Shown here: positions 51,741 through 60,125 of the stretch, piece after piece
How positions within the stretch are numbered: position 1 is the first letter of the stretch
How the letters are laid out: each line of letters starts with the position of its first letter
Assembly (NCBI GenBank): GCA_035604615.1
Contig: DATNID010000019.1
Span: 62,001 to 126,000, forward strand
Direction: 5' to 3'
Length of the DNA stretch: 64,000 bases
DNA from: DATJLY01 sp035604615
GTDB lineage: Bacteria > Pseudomonadota > Alphaproteobacteria > ATCC43930 > CGMCC-115725
The notes under the pieces: model-generated
What the model was told of the DNA's origin: nothing
Databases searched by the model: none
The model's input: only the letters and a program-made list of their open reading frames with translations
Program-made: the position numbers and the translations under genes

Positions 51741-52625
51741 CTACTCCCGCCGGGCGCGGGGATCGAGCGCCTGCTGCAGCCCGTCGCCGAGGAAGTTGCA
51801 GGCGACCACGGTGAAGAGGATGAGCAGCCCGGGATAGAGCGCCAATTGCGGCGCCAGCGCGATCGTCTCCTGCGCCCCGGTGAGCATGTTGCCCCAGCTC
51901 GCCAGCGGCGGCGCGACGCCGAGACCCAGGAAGCTCAGCACCGATTCCAGCAAAATGATCTCGCCCACCGACAGCGTGGTCGCGACGATGATCGGCGAGG
52001 CGAGATTGGGCAGGATGTGCACCACCATGATGCGCAGCGGCCGCGCGCCCATGGCGACCGCCGCGCGCACGAACTCCTGCGCCTTGAGGCTCAAGGTCGC
52101 GCCGCGCACCAGCCGCGCGACCGTGGTCCATCCCACCAGCGCCACCAGCACGACGATGCGGTAGAGGCTGGCGTCTTCCGAGCGCGCCAGAAATCCAAGG
52201 CCGAGCTTGGCCGGATCGAGCGCCGCGAGCACCACCAAGAGCGGCAGCAGCGGCAGCGCGATCACCCCGTCGGTGAGGCGCATCAGCAGCGCATCGACCC
52301 GCCCGCCGCGATAACCCGAGACGAGCCCGATCGCGGTGCCGAGCCCGGCCGCCGCCAGCGCCGCGACGATCCCGACCAACAGCGACACCCGTCCGCCGAG
52401 CAGCAGCCGCAGCAGAAGGTCGCGCCCCAACGCGTCGGTGCCGAGCGGATGGGCGAGGGACGGCAGCGCCAGCCGATGGCGGAGATCGACCAGCGCGCCT
52501 GCCGGGCCGATGAGGGCCGGCCCGAGCACCACCGCAAGCGCCAGCACGGCGAGCACCAGCGCCGGCAGCAGCAGGCGCTTGCGCCGCCACGGCGCAGTGC
52601 GCGCAAGCACGAGCTCGGCGCTCAT
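51741..52625 (-). CDS. ABC transporter permease, DppC/OppC type
   Basis: The permease of 294 residues has an N-terminal membrane helix and a periplasmic segment typical of DppC (HPLGTDALGRDLLLRLLLGG), then about five further helices and the EAA-loop motif KAQEFVRAAVAMGARPLRIM that docks the ATPase. It overlaps the DppB-type gene as ATGA. With its partner and the upstream binding protein it forms a di/oligopeptide or nickel-type importer, but no ATPase gene is present in the window. Confidence 0.93.
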   Translation of the reverse strand: MSAELVLARTAPWRRKRLLLPALVLAVLALAVVLGPALIGPAGALVDLRHRLALPSLAHPLGTDALGRDLLLRLLLGGRVSLLVGIVAALAAAGLGTAIGLVSGYRGGRVDALLMRLTDGVIALPLLPLLVVLAALDPAKLGLGFLARSEDASLYRIVVLVALVGWTTVARLVRGATLSLKAQEFVRAAVAMGARPLRIMVVHILPNLASPIIVATTLSVGEIILLESVLSFLGLGVAPPLASWGNMLTGAQETIALAPQLALYPGLLILFTVVACNFLGDGLQQALDPRARRE

Positions 52626-53575
52626 CGCTGGCCGATCCGCGGGTCGACCGCGGCATAGGCGATGTCGGCGCCGAGATTGGCCACGAGCGTCATCGCGGTC
52701 GCGAGCAGCAAGCCCGCGAGCGCCAGGTTGTAGTCGTTGCCCAGCACCGCGTCGTAGATGAGTTTGCCCATGCCGGGATAGGCGAACATGGTCTCGGTGA
52801 CGAGCGCGCCCGAGAACAGCGACCCGAACGATAGCGCCGCCACGGTGATGACGGGTATCAGCGCATTGCGCAGCGCGTGGCCGAGCAACACGCGCAGCTC
52901 GCCCGCGCCCTTGGCACGCGCGGTGCGGATGTAATCCTGGCCCAAGGTCTCGATCATCGCGGCGCGCACGTAGCGCAGATGCCCGCCCATGCTGGCGAGC
53001 GTCAACGTCGCGACCGGCAGCACGAGATGCTGCAGCCGGTCGAGCACGCCGCCGTCGCCGACCGTCGCGATCCCGCCCGCCGGCAAGAGGCCCAACGACA
53101 CCGCGAACACCAGGATCAGCATCAGCGCGAGCCAGAAGGACGGCACCGAGATGAAGGCGAAGGCGAGGAGATTGACGCACCCGTCGAACGCCGAGCCCGG
53201 CTTGCGCGAGGCCGCGATGCCGAGCGGCAGCGCCATCCCGAGCGCCAGCACGAAGCTCGCCCCCATGAGGATCGCGGTGTTGGCGAGGCGTGGCGCCATC
53301 ACCTCGAAGGCGGGTTTCATATAGAGCCGCGAATAGCCGAAATCGCCGTGGAGCGCCGCCTGCGCCCAGGCCAGGTAGCGCTCGAGCAGCGGCCGGTCGA
53401 GCCCATAGAGCGCCTTGAGCCGCGCCGCGTCCGCCGCGGTCAGATGCGGGTTGGACGCGATCATCACGTCGATCGGATCGCCCGCCATCAGGCCAATCAG
53501 CGCGTAGATCACCAGCGACATCACCGCCAGCACCGCCGCCATCTGCGCCAACCGCAAGACGATGAAGCGGGTCAT
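52622..53575 (-). CDS. ABC transporter permease, DppB/OppB type
   Basis: The permease of 317 residues shows the DppB pattern: first helix FIVLRLAQMAAVLAVMSLVIY, periplasmic loop GLDRPLLERYLAWAQAALHGDFGYS, and EAA-loop IETLGQDYIRTARAKGAGE. It starts 10 bases after the binding-protein gene and overlaps the DppC-type gene by 4 bases. It forms the heterodimeric membrane channel with DppC. Confidence 0.94.
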   Translation of the reverse strand: MTRFIVLRLAQMAAVLAVMSLVIYALIGLMAGDPIDVMIASNPHLTAADAARLKALYGLDRPLLERYLAWAQAALHGDFGYSRLYMKPAFEVMAPRLANTAILMGASFVLALGMALPLGIAASRKPGSAFDGCVNLLAFAFISVPSFWLALMLILVFAVSLGLLPAGGIATVGDGGVLDRLQHLVLPVATLTLASMGGHLRYVRAAMIETLGQDYIRTARAKGAGELRVLLGHALRNALIPVITVAALSFGSLFSGALVTETMFAYPGMGKLIYDAVLGNDYNLALAGLLLATAMTLVANLGADIAYAAVDPRIGQR

Positions 53576-53585
53576 GCGGCGCCGC

Positions 53586-55250
53586 CTACTGCGAAGGGGC
53601 GGCGCGGCGCCAGGTCTCGGCCCACAAGGTCGAGGGATATTGGTGCCCGGTCGGCGTCACGCCCTCGAGCCACGGCGGCAGCACATAGGCCTCGGCGCGG
53701 AAATAGAGCGGCAGCGCCGGCAGCTCATCGGCATAGAGCCGCTCCAGCCGGTGCCACAACTCGGCGCGCCGGCCGCGGTCCAGTTCGACCTCGATCGCGT
53801 CGATCAGCGTGTCGGCGGCTTCGCTGCGCAGGCCGGGATAATTCTCGCCCGACCAGCCGTTGGCGGCGCTCGGGATCTCGTCGGAGCGCATGGTCGAGCG
53901 CGGCACGTTCTCGGGCGCGCTGATCCAGGCGAACATGGCCATGTCGAACTGCCGATGCGTCACGGTCTGCCCGAACAGCACGCGCGCCGGCTGGTTCTTG
54001 AGACGGGCCTCGATGCCGACCTCGCGCCACTGGCTCTGCAGCACTTCCTCGACCAGCTCGCGGGTGCGGTTGCCGGCGGTGGTGGCGAGCTCGAGCGACA
54101 GCCGTTCGCCCTTGTCGTTGCGGCGGGGTGCCGTGCCATCCGCGTGCCATCCCGCCGCCTCGAGCAATGTACGCGCCTTGCCCGGATCGTAGGGATAGCG
54201 CTGCACCTCGTCGGTGTAGATCCAGTCGAGCGGCGGCACGAAGCTGTCGGCCACCGGGTCGCGCCCGGCGAACAGCTCGTCGCTGATCGCCTTGCGGTCG
54301 ACGGCGTAAAGCAGCGCCTGGCGCACGCGCCGGTCGGCCAGGATCGGATTGTCGAGGTCGAGATCGACATGCTCGTAGGTGAGGCCGGGCTTGTAGACGA
54401 CGTGGAAGTCGCGCCCGTGCCTGTGCTCGAACGCCAAGGCCTCGTCGAGCGAGAAGCCCAGCTCGCCCGCGACCATGTCGATGCCGTGCGCCAGGAGATT
54501 GGCCTCGAGCGCCGCCGTGTTCTCGACCGCCCACACGGTGACGCGGCGGAAATAGGGCTGAGGGCCCGCCCAATAGGGATTGCGCTCGAGCACGATGTAG
54601 GAGCCGGGCGCCACCTCGGCGATGCGGTACGGCCCGTCATAGAGGCGCGGATCGGTCGGATCGACGTCATAGCGCGTGCGGATGCGATAGCTCGCCGAGT
54701 CGGCGAACGCGGCTTCCTCGGCCGCCGCCGGCAGGATCTCGAAATCGTTGGCGGCGGCATAGTCGAAGGTGAGCTTGTCCACGTCCATGGTGAAGGTCTT
54801 GTCGTCCTTGGCCTGGATGCTGGTGATGCGGCGGTAGAGCTCGGCCGCGGCGACGCCGGTCTTGGGGTCCTTGCCGACGCGGTAGCTGAAGATCACGTCC
54901 GCCGTGGTCACCGGCGCGCCGTCGGCCCAGCGCGCATCCGGCCGCAGCGTGTAGGTGAGGCGGACGCCGGTCTTGCCGCCCGGCAGGTCGAGCTTCTGCG
55001 CCAGGCCGTTCTCGAAGCTCGGCGGCTCGACGCACAGCATGCAGACGAGCTGCCATTGGGCGTCGAAGGTGGTGAGCGGGCGGCGCACGAATCCCAGCAC
55101 GTAGCTCTTGGCCGCCATCGAATCGATGACCGGGTTGAGCGTCGCCGGATATTGGGTGATGCCGATCGCCAGCTCGTCAAGCGGCCGCGCCGGCGCCGCA
55201 TCGGCCGCCGCCGCCAAGAACAAAACGAAGAGGCAAGCCGCCCACCGCAT
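53586..55250 (-). CDS. Periplasmic peptide/nickel-binding protein, SBP_bac_5 family
   Basis: The precursor of 554 residues has a signal peptide (MRWAACLFVLFLAAAADA). The mature part follows the DppA/OppA pattern: LAIGITQYPATLNPVIDSM, YTLRPDARWADGAPVTTADVIF (in parts), and GPYRIAEVAPGSYIVLERNPYW. It is the first gene of the importer operon. Ligands of this family include peptides, nickel complexes and opines; the binding pocket cannot be read here. A family C repeat lies just upstream (55293-55386). Confidence 0.93.
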   Translation of the reverse strand: MRWAACLFVLFLAAAADAAPARPLDELAIGITQYPATLNPVIDSMAAKSYVLGFVRRPLTTFDAQWQLVCMLCVEPPSFENGLAQKLDLPGGKTGVRLTYTLRPDARWADGAPVTTADVIFSYRVGKDPKTGVAAAELYRRITSIQAKDDKTFTMDVDKLTFDYAAANDFEILPAAAEEAAFADSASYRIRTRYDVDPTDPRLYDGPYRIAEVAPGSYIVLERNPYWAGPQPYFRRVTVWAVENTAALEANLLAHGIDMVAGELGFSLDEALAFEHRHGRDFHVVYKPGLTYEHVDLDLDNPILADRRVRQALLYAVDRKAISDELFAGRDPVADSFVPPLDWIYTDEVQRYPYDPGKARTLLEAAGWHADGTAPRRNDKGERLSLELATTAGNRTRELVEEVLQSQWREVGIEARLKNQPARVLFGQTVTHRQFDMAMFAWISAPENVPRSTMRSDEIPSAANGWSGENYPGLRSEAADTLIDAIEVELDRGRRAELWHRLERLYADELPALPLYFRAEAYVLPPWLEGVTPTGHQYPSTLWAETWRRAAPSQ

Positions 55251-55292
55251 CGCGGGCGAGACTAGAGCGTTATCCCTTCAGGTGGAACCGCC

Positions 55293-55386
55293 GTGCGTCC
55301 TTCGACTACGCTTCGCTCCGCTCAGGATGAGGAAAAAATGTGCCTCATCCTGAGCGGAGCCCGAAGGGCGCAGTCGAAGGACGCAC
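55293..55386. repeat. Palindromic intergenic element, family C, copy 1
   Basis: The outer arms of 15 bp (GTGCGTCCTTCGACT and its complement) and inner arms of 18 bp (GCTCCGCTCAGGATGAGG and its complement) are perfect, around an AAAAAATGTG loop. A divergent copy is at 57343-57417. It lies between the binding-protein gene and the small gene at 55408. Confidence 0.85.
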
Positions 55387-55407
55387 CCTGTCGATACAGC
55401 GGGCCGC

Positions 55408-55587
55408 TCAATGCCGCGTCAGGAGCTCGCTCAGGCGGCGGGGCAGCAACTGGGCGAGGCTGTCGCCGTAGCTGGGATCGAACGGCGCCTTGCCGCCGCG
55501 CTCGATGAGGTCGACGATTTCGTGCGGTTCGGGCAGCGCGATAAAGTCGAACCTTCGGGCCGGCGCCGCGTTCAAGTTTCTTGCCAT
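55408..55587 (-). CDS. Small protein of 59 residues, unknown
   Basis: The frame encodes MARNLNAAPARRFDFIALPE, then PHEIVDLIERGGKAPFDPSY, then GDSLAQLLPRRLSELLTRH. It is predicted soluble: a basic N-terminus, an amphipathic helix and a terminal helix, with no Cys. A TTAA-N7-TTAC sequence lies 54 bases upstream (55642-55656), at a promoter-like distance similar to that of other genes here, which supports it being real. I recognise no family. The opposite-strand frame over it has no support. Confidence 0.55.
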   Translation of the reverse strand: MARNLNAAPARRFDFIALPEPHEIVDLIERGGKAPFDPSYGDSLAQLLPRRLSELLTRH

Positions 55588-55641
55588 CGGATGAACCCCA
55601 ATTCCCGGTCTTGAGACGCTCCGAGCCTAGGGTCGTAAAGA

Positions 55642-55656
55642 TTAACGCTTCGTTAC
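55642..55656. promoter_or_regulatory. CtrA-like site upstream of the 59-residue gene
   Basis: TTAA-CGCTTCG-TTAC has one mismatch from TTAA-N7-TTAA and lies 54 bases upstream of the start at 55587. Confidence 0.4.
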
Positions 55657-55664
55657 GTTGCGCC

Positions 55665-56720
55665 TCAAAGGTCGCGAAAACGCGGCATGACCTTCTCGCT
55701 GAAGAGCCGCACCGAGCGTTCCGCCTCCTCGTAGCCGAGGGTGTTGAAGTTCACCTGCAGCGACGCGCTCTCGAACCCGCCCATGCCCTCGACATAGCGC
55801 TCGATCTGCCCGGCGATGTCGTCGGGCGTGCCGATCCAGGCGGCGCCGCTCTCGACCTGACTCTCGATCGTCTCCTTGGACAGCATCTCGATCATCTTCT
55901 CGTAGCCGGCATAGTCCTTGGACTTGACCGTGGACCAGTCGGACGCCGCCTCGACGATCGAGTGCAGATAGCGGTGCATCGGCGCGCGCGCGATCTCCCA
56001 CGCGCGCTCGCGGTTCTCGTCGCAGAACATGTGGAAGGCCAGCATCACCCGCCCGCGCCCGGCATGTCCCGCCTCGCGCCTGGCGTTGCGGTAGAGCTCG
56101 ATCAGCTCCTCCATGTGCTTGACCGCCAGCGGGATCGCCATGATCGAGTGGCCAGACCTGCCGGTCTCGGCGAAGCTCGGCGGCGAGATGGTGCAGGCGA
56201 CCCAGAAGGGCGGGCGCGGCTTCTGGGTCGGGCGCGGCAAGGAGGTGGTGTTCTTGAAGCTGTGGAAGCGGCCCTCGCTGGTCACGTTCTCGCGCTCGAG
56301 GAGCTGGCGCACCTGCTCCATGCCCTCGGTGAAGCGGTCGCGACTTTCGTCGAGGCTCACCCCGAAGCGCGCGAACTCGTGCGGCAGGAAGGCGCGCGCG
56401 AATCCCGCCTCCAGCCGCCCCACCGATATGGCGTCGAGCATGCCGAGCTCGCCGGCGATCTTGAGCGGATGGTTGAACACCGGCAGCACCGCGCCGGTGA
56501 TGAGGCGCGCCCGCTTCGTCCGCTGCGACACCGCCGTGAGGAACACGATCGGGTTGGGCGTGTAGCCGCCATAGGGGTGGAAATAATGCTCGACCGTGCG
56601 GATATGGCCCCAGCCGTAGCCGTCGCCGAGCTGCGCAAGGCGCAGGCATTCGTCGAAATACTGCTGCGCCGATTTCTGCTCCGGGGACACGTCCGGAAAG
56701 AACTGCATGCCGAATTCCAT
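55665..56720 (-). CDS. Luciferase-like (LLM class) flavin-dependent oxidoreductase
   Basis: The protein of 351 residues has the TIM-barrel luciferase pattern: MEFGMQFFPDVSPEQKSAQQ, the segment GHIRTVEHYFHPYGGYTPNP, LITGAVLPVFNHPLKIAGELGMLD (in parts) and GRLEAGFARAFLPHEF. The FMN-site region and the C-terminal IGTPDDIAGQIERYVEG are intact. The ATG at 56720 is preferred to a TTG four codons upstream. It starts 16 bases after the Mug-type gene on the same strand. The substrate is unknown. Confidence 0.92.
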   Translation of the reverse strand: MEFGMQFFPDVSPEQKSAQQYFDECLRLAQLGDGYGWGHIRTVEHYFHPYGGYTPNPIVFLTAVSQRTKRARLITGAVLPVFNHPLKIAGELGMLDAISVGRLEAGFARAFLPHEFARFGVSLDESRDRFTEGMEQVRQLLERENVTSEGRFHSFKNTTSLPRPTQKPRPPFWVACTISPPSFAETGRSGHSIMAIPLAVKHMEELIELYRNARREAGHAGRGRVMLAFHMFCDENRERAWEIARAPMHRYLHSIVEAASDWSTVKSKDYAGYEKMIEMLSKETIESQVESGAAWIGTPDDIAGQIERYVEGMGGFESASLQVNFNTLGYEEAERSVRLFSEKVMPRFRDL

Positions 56721-56736
56721 GGCGCACCCCAACGGT

Positions 56737-57318
56737 TCAAGGACCGCGCGACTCTATCCCGCGCGCCTCGGCCAGGGCAACGGCGAGCCGGTCGTACCAC
56801 GCGGTCTGATCGGCGGGCGTGAAATGGGCGTTGGCCGGGCTCGGGTTGGGCACCACGAACAGCCGTGTGCGGCCGATGCGCGGCGCCTGCAGCCCCAGCG
56901 CCGGAGCCGGACTCGCGGGCGCCAGCGCCGCCTGGAACGGGCGGTATCCGGTGAGACCGTGAAAGCAGGCGATCAGCGGCCGGTGGCGTTCGATCTTCGC
57001 CGCGAGATCGTGCGCGCCGGCCGCGAATTCGGCGGGCGAGACCTCGTCCGCCCGCGCCGTCGCGCGCTTCGCTACGTCGGTGAAGCCGATGCCGTGTTCG
57101 AGCAGCAAGCGGTCATGCTCCGGTGCCAGCGCCGCGACGCCGAGTGCCGCCCGCGCCTGCGCGCTCAGCGCCGAGCGCGACAGACAGGGCCAGAACCGGT
57201 TGGCGCGGCGTGCGAAATAATGCCCCCGCTCGACCGAATAGAGCGACGGGTTGATGCCGACGAACACGATGTCGAGCCCGTCGCGCAGCAGGTCAGGGAG
57301 GGTGGGCGGCGGGTTCAT
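56737..57318 (-). CDS. mug: G/U mismatch-specific DNA glycosylase, Mug/TDG type
   Basis: The protein of 193 residues has the uracil-DNA glycosylase fold motifs of the Mug/TDG group: GINPS at residues 21-25 (FVGINPSLYSVERGHYF) and NPSPANAHF near 160, the counterpart of the NPSGLN motif. It removes uracil or thymine from G mismatches and ethenocytosine in related enzymes. It starts at ATG 57316-57318, just after a family C repeat. Motif I has Asn but not the second polar residue of family 1, which is normal for Mug. Confidence 0.92.
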   Translation of the reverse strand: MNPPPTLPDLLRDGLDIVFVGINPSLYSVERGHYFARRANRFWPCLSRSALSAQARAALGVAALAPEHDRLLLEHGIGFTDVAKRATARADEVSPAEFAAGAHDLAAKIERHRPLIACFHGLTGYRPFQAALAPASPAPALGLQAPRIGRTRLFVVPNPSPANAHFTPADQTAWYDRLAVALAEARGIESRGP

Positions 57319-57342
57319 GCGGCTGGATTTAGGTCCGTGCGT

Positions 57343-57417
57343 CCTTCGATTTCGCTCAGGATGAGGGCTTTTCTTTATGCGACAAAGGATTTTCCTCAGC
57401 CTGAGCGAAGTCGAAGG
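57343..57417. repeat. Palindromic intergenic element, family C, copy 2
   Basis: Arms CCTTCGA/TCGAAGG (57343-57349, 57411-57417) and TTCGCTCAGG/CCTGAGCGAA (57351-57360, 57400-57409) are perfect. It shares CGTCCTTCGA and CTCAGGATGAGG with copy 1 and sits between the divergent mug and DUF488 genes. Confidence 0.75.
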
Positions 57418-57490
57418 CCGCAGGATGCCGTTGCAGCGTCCTTGCTCGCGACATGTTGACACGACGGCCATGAGCGCCAATGTCGCGCAT

Positions 57491-58030
57491 ATGACCCTCT
57501 TCACCATCGGCCATTCGATCCGGACCCTGGCGGATTTCACGGCGATGCTCGCGGCCGCCGGGATCGACTGCGTGGTCGATGTCCGCCGCTTTCCACATTC
57601 GCGCCGGCACCCGCATTTCAACACCGAGTCGCTCGCCAAGGCGCTGCCGGATGCCGCGATCGAATATCGCCCTGTCGAGGCCCTGGGCGGGCGGCGCGGC
57701 CGCGGCGCCGTTTCTTCGCCGAACACGCTGTGGCGCGAGGAGACGTTCCGCAATTTCGCCGACTATGCCGAGACGCCTGAGTTCCGCGCCGCGCTCGAAG
57801 CGCTGCTCGACCTTGCGTCAAAGCGACGCGTCGCCATCATGTGCGCGGAGGCGGTGTGGTGGCGCTGCCACCGCCGCATCATCGCCGACTACGCCATCGC
57901 CTCGGGCGCCGAGGTCGTGCACATTCTCGACAAGGGAAAGCTCGAACCGGCGCGGCTCACCGAGGGCGCCGTGCCGCGCGCGGACGGCACCATCCTCTAC
58001 ACGGCGGATCAGGCGCGATTGCCGCTGTGA
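57491..58030 (+). CDS. DUF488 family protein
   Basis: The protein of 179 residues shows the DUF488 pattern: TIGHSIRTLADFTAML near the N-terminus, VVDVRRFPHSRRHPHFN, and the C-terminal CAEAVWWRCHRRIIADYA, with conserved Cys and His. Members have no established function, and a role with DNA repair or nucleotide chemistry is only suggested by the divergent mug gene. The ATG at 57491 gives the usual N-terminus; an ATG at 57470 is possible. No Shine-Dalgarno decides between them. Confidence 0.9.
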   Translation: MTLFTIGHSIRTLADFTAMLAAAGIDCVVDVRRFPHSRRHPHFNTESLAKALPDAAIEYRPVEALGGRRGRGAVSSPNTLWREETFRNFADYAETPEFRAALEALLDLASKRRVAIMCAEAVWWRCHRRIIADYAIASGAEVVHILDKGKLEPARLTEGAVPRADGTILYTADQARLPL

Positions 58031-58636
58031 TCAGGCGCCGGCGCGCCGTCCACCACGGGCCAGACGCTCGCTTTCGGCCAGCGTGTCGCGCAAGGCCTGG
58101 TCGGCCTGGCACGTCATCCGCACGAAGGCGCGCAGGAACGTGTCGGTGCGCGGCAGTTGGAACAGGGTCTCTTCCTCGCGGTCGTCCTCGTTGCGGGCGG
58201 TGATCACCATCACCGTGTCCTGCGGCGTGACGACCAGCTCGGACAGCGCGACGCCGGGGCCGGTGATGTATTCGACGACGCGGTGGCGCACCTTCTCATC
58301 GCGCCCATGCACGATGGTCATGCGGTAGGGCGTGCGGCTGGCCGCGGCCTCGATCAGCGCGCGGGTGAAGGGCCGCAGGAAACTCTCGTCGAAACCCAGC
58401 ACCGAGGCCGGCTCCTCGTTGCTCGCGCTCGAGCGCATGTCGAGCGTCGCCCACAGCGAGGCGCGACCGGCGAAATAATCGACGCTGGCGAGGTCGAGAT
58501 AGATCGAATCCATGGGCTGCGGCGGCGCCACGGCGCGGCTGCTGAGGAAGGCGAAGCAGGCGGGCTCGCGCTTCAGCGTCAGCGTGGTCGCGGCCTCGAG
58601 GTTGCGGTCGGAGAGCGCGTTCTGGGAGTGAAGCAT
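58031..58636 (-). CDS. Conserved-looking protein of unknown function
   Basis: The protein of 201 residues has no signal peptide or membrane segment. It has a mixed alpha/beta appearance (YLDLASVDYFAGRASLWATL, FLRPFTRALIEAAASRTPYR, VVEYITGPGVALSELVVTP, VMVITARNEDDREEETLFQL). The central part looks like a PAS-type or ligand-binding domain by rhythm, but I cannot assign a family. It ends exactly where the DUF488 gene ends on the other strand. A TTAA-N7-ATAA sequence lies 75 bases upstream (58712-58726). Confidence 0.7.
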   Translation of the reverse strand: MLHSQNALSDRNLEAATTLTLKREPACFAFLSSRAVAPPQPMDSIYLDLASVDYFAGRASLWATLDMRSSASNEEPASVLGFDESFLRPFTRALIEAAASRTPYRMTIVHGRDEKVRHRVVEYITGPGVALSELVVTPQDTVMVITARNEDDREEETLFQLPRTDTFLRAFVRMTCQADQALRDTLAESERLARGGRRAGA

Positions 58637-58914
58637 CGGCTGCTGCCTTCTGACATGCCGGACCGGCCCGGGCGATTCTGGTCGCTGGCGGTCATTCTTT
58701 TCGGCTTCGAGTTAAGGTTTAGATAACAGAACCGGCAACGTCGCGCGGATTCGACTTAACTTCGAGACGAATGGGCGATGCTCGACGAACGCCGTGTAAT
58801 ATTGGTCGCGCGTGCGCGCGCACTTGGCTTGATTACAAGCATCGCGCGGCGGACAACCAACTTTTAAACATTCGCTAGTAAACTTTGCGCCGTTCCTGGG
58901 CAGGGGTTCGGTCG

Positions 58915-59473
58915 ATGAGAAGTTTGGCGGATATTCAGGCGCTTGGGCCCGGCGACCCAGGACCGGGTTGGCGTTATCGTCGCGGAATTGGTCGCGCTCA
59001 ATCTCGGCGAGGAGGACCGGCTCGCGGTGCTGGCGACCGCGGTCGCCGCGGTGGCGTCCACCCATCACGCGCGCCACAAGCAGGTCTATCTCGAAGCGGT
59101 TCGCACCTGGGCGCTGGAAATCTCCGCCTCGGTCGCGTCGCCGCCGGTGGGATTCGCCGCGACCGCCGATGACGGCATGGTCGAGGAGGGCGCGGAAATC
59201 GTCGTCCGCGGCCTTGCCGGATTGCTCGACACGGTGGCTCGAGGCTCGGCCTGGCTGCAAGACCGGCTGGTGCTGGAACTGGCGCTCTTCGCGCAGCTTC
59301 TCGGCCGCTACGACGCCAACGCCGTGCACCAGATCTTGCGCGCCGTCTCCGATGCGTTGGGCGGCGAGGATTATCGTCCCGGCCGCGCCGTGCGCGTGCC
59401 GCTCGCCGACATGGCGATGCCGCTGAGCCGCGACGTGTGCCTGGCGACCGTCGCGCCGCGCGGCGTTGCGTAA
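58915..59473 (+). CDS. Protein of unknown function, apparent single-base frameshift near its start
   Basis: From ATG 58915 the frame begins MRSLADIQALGP. The rest of the protein (ATQDRVGVIVAELVALNLGE and onward, to 59473) lies in the next frame, joined at GGGCCCGG (58946-58952). One C too many in that run would explain it. Read as one, the protein has about 185 residues, all helical in look, with SAWLQDRLVLELALFAQLLG. As it stands, translation would need a TTG at 58943. It has no recognised family. The 278-bp gap before it (58637-58914) holds no gene that I can see. Confidence 0.6.
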
Positions 59474-59485
59474 CAAGCCACGTCC

Positions 59486-59911
59486 CTAGGCGGCCGAGGC
59501 GCGTTGCCGTAGCGCCCGCTTCACCCGCCTGGGCAGGTTCGCGCGCGCGGCGATCGCCGCGCGCTGCGCCGACGACCCGTCAATGGCGATCGCCAGCAGG
59601 TCGCCTTCCTCCAGCAGCGGCGACGCAGCGAGGAAGGGCGTGGAGACTTCCGGACTGTCCGCGATCAGCCCCCGCACGATTTCGCGCGGCAGATCGCGCG
59701 CATGCTTGACGCTCTCCGCCAGCACCCGGCGTACCAGCGGCTCGGCGTCATAGAGGGCGAGCCGGAAGAGCGCGAGCGCGCCCTCGCTTTCGGCCCCGTC
59801 GAGCGCGCCTTCGGCATAGAGCGTGGCCACGCAGTCGACCGTCTTGGCGCGCTCGGTCCACGAACGCTCCTCATTGAACTGAACCGCCACATCTCGCGTC
59901 GACACGGTCAT
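59486..59911 (-). CDS. DUF2336-like protein, short form
   Basis: The protein of 141 residues has the helical-repeat pattern of DUF2336, an alphaproteobacterial family: LFRLALYDAEPLVRRVLAES, LPREIVRGLIADSPEVSTPF and LAASPLLEEGDLLAIAIDGS. Usual members have about 350 residues, so this is a short form covering only the N-terminal repeats; no frameshift extending it was seen. A TTAC-N7-TTAA sequence lies 41 bases upstream (59953-59967). Function is unknown. Confidence 0.75.
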   Translation of the reverse strand: MTVSTRDVAVQFNEERSWTERAKTVDCVATLYAEGALDGAESEGALALFRLALYDAEPLVRRVLAESVKHARDLPREIVRGLIADSPEVSTPFLAASPLLEEGDLLAIAIDGSSAQRAAIAARANLPRRVKRALRQRASAA

Positions 59912-59952
59912 GTCGTACCGCCCACCTCACGCACGAGTTTCGGCGGGCAGGG

Positions 59953-59967
59953 TTACTCGCCGGTTAA
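59953..59967. promoter_or_regulatory. CtrA-like site upstream of DUF2336
   Basis: TTAC-TCGCCGG-TTAA has one mismatch from TTAA-N7-TTAA. It lies 41 bases upstream of the start at 59911. Confidence 0.4.
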
Positions 59968-60107
59968 GATCCGAGAACGCTCACGCTCGAGTGATAGTAA
60001 TGAAGCTCGATCCGCGCTTCTTTTTACCCGATGGGACAATGGCGCGCCTTGCCACGTCCGCCATTACACAGCGTACACCAAGAATTTGGCGGCGACAGGG
60101 ACGGCTT

Positions 60108-60125
60108 GTGTCAAAATCGTGACAC
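60108..60125. promoter_or_regulatory. Inverted repeat upstream of recQ
   Basis: GTGTCA-AAATCG-TGACAC has 6-bp perfect arms, 129 bases upstream of the recQ start. It may be an operator; no regulator is known. Confidence 0.3.

Noticed and set aside
60001..60122. Small gene of 40 residues upstream of recQ
   Set aside because: No ribosome-binding site, biased Arg-rich ending and no recognised family.
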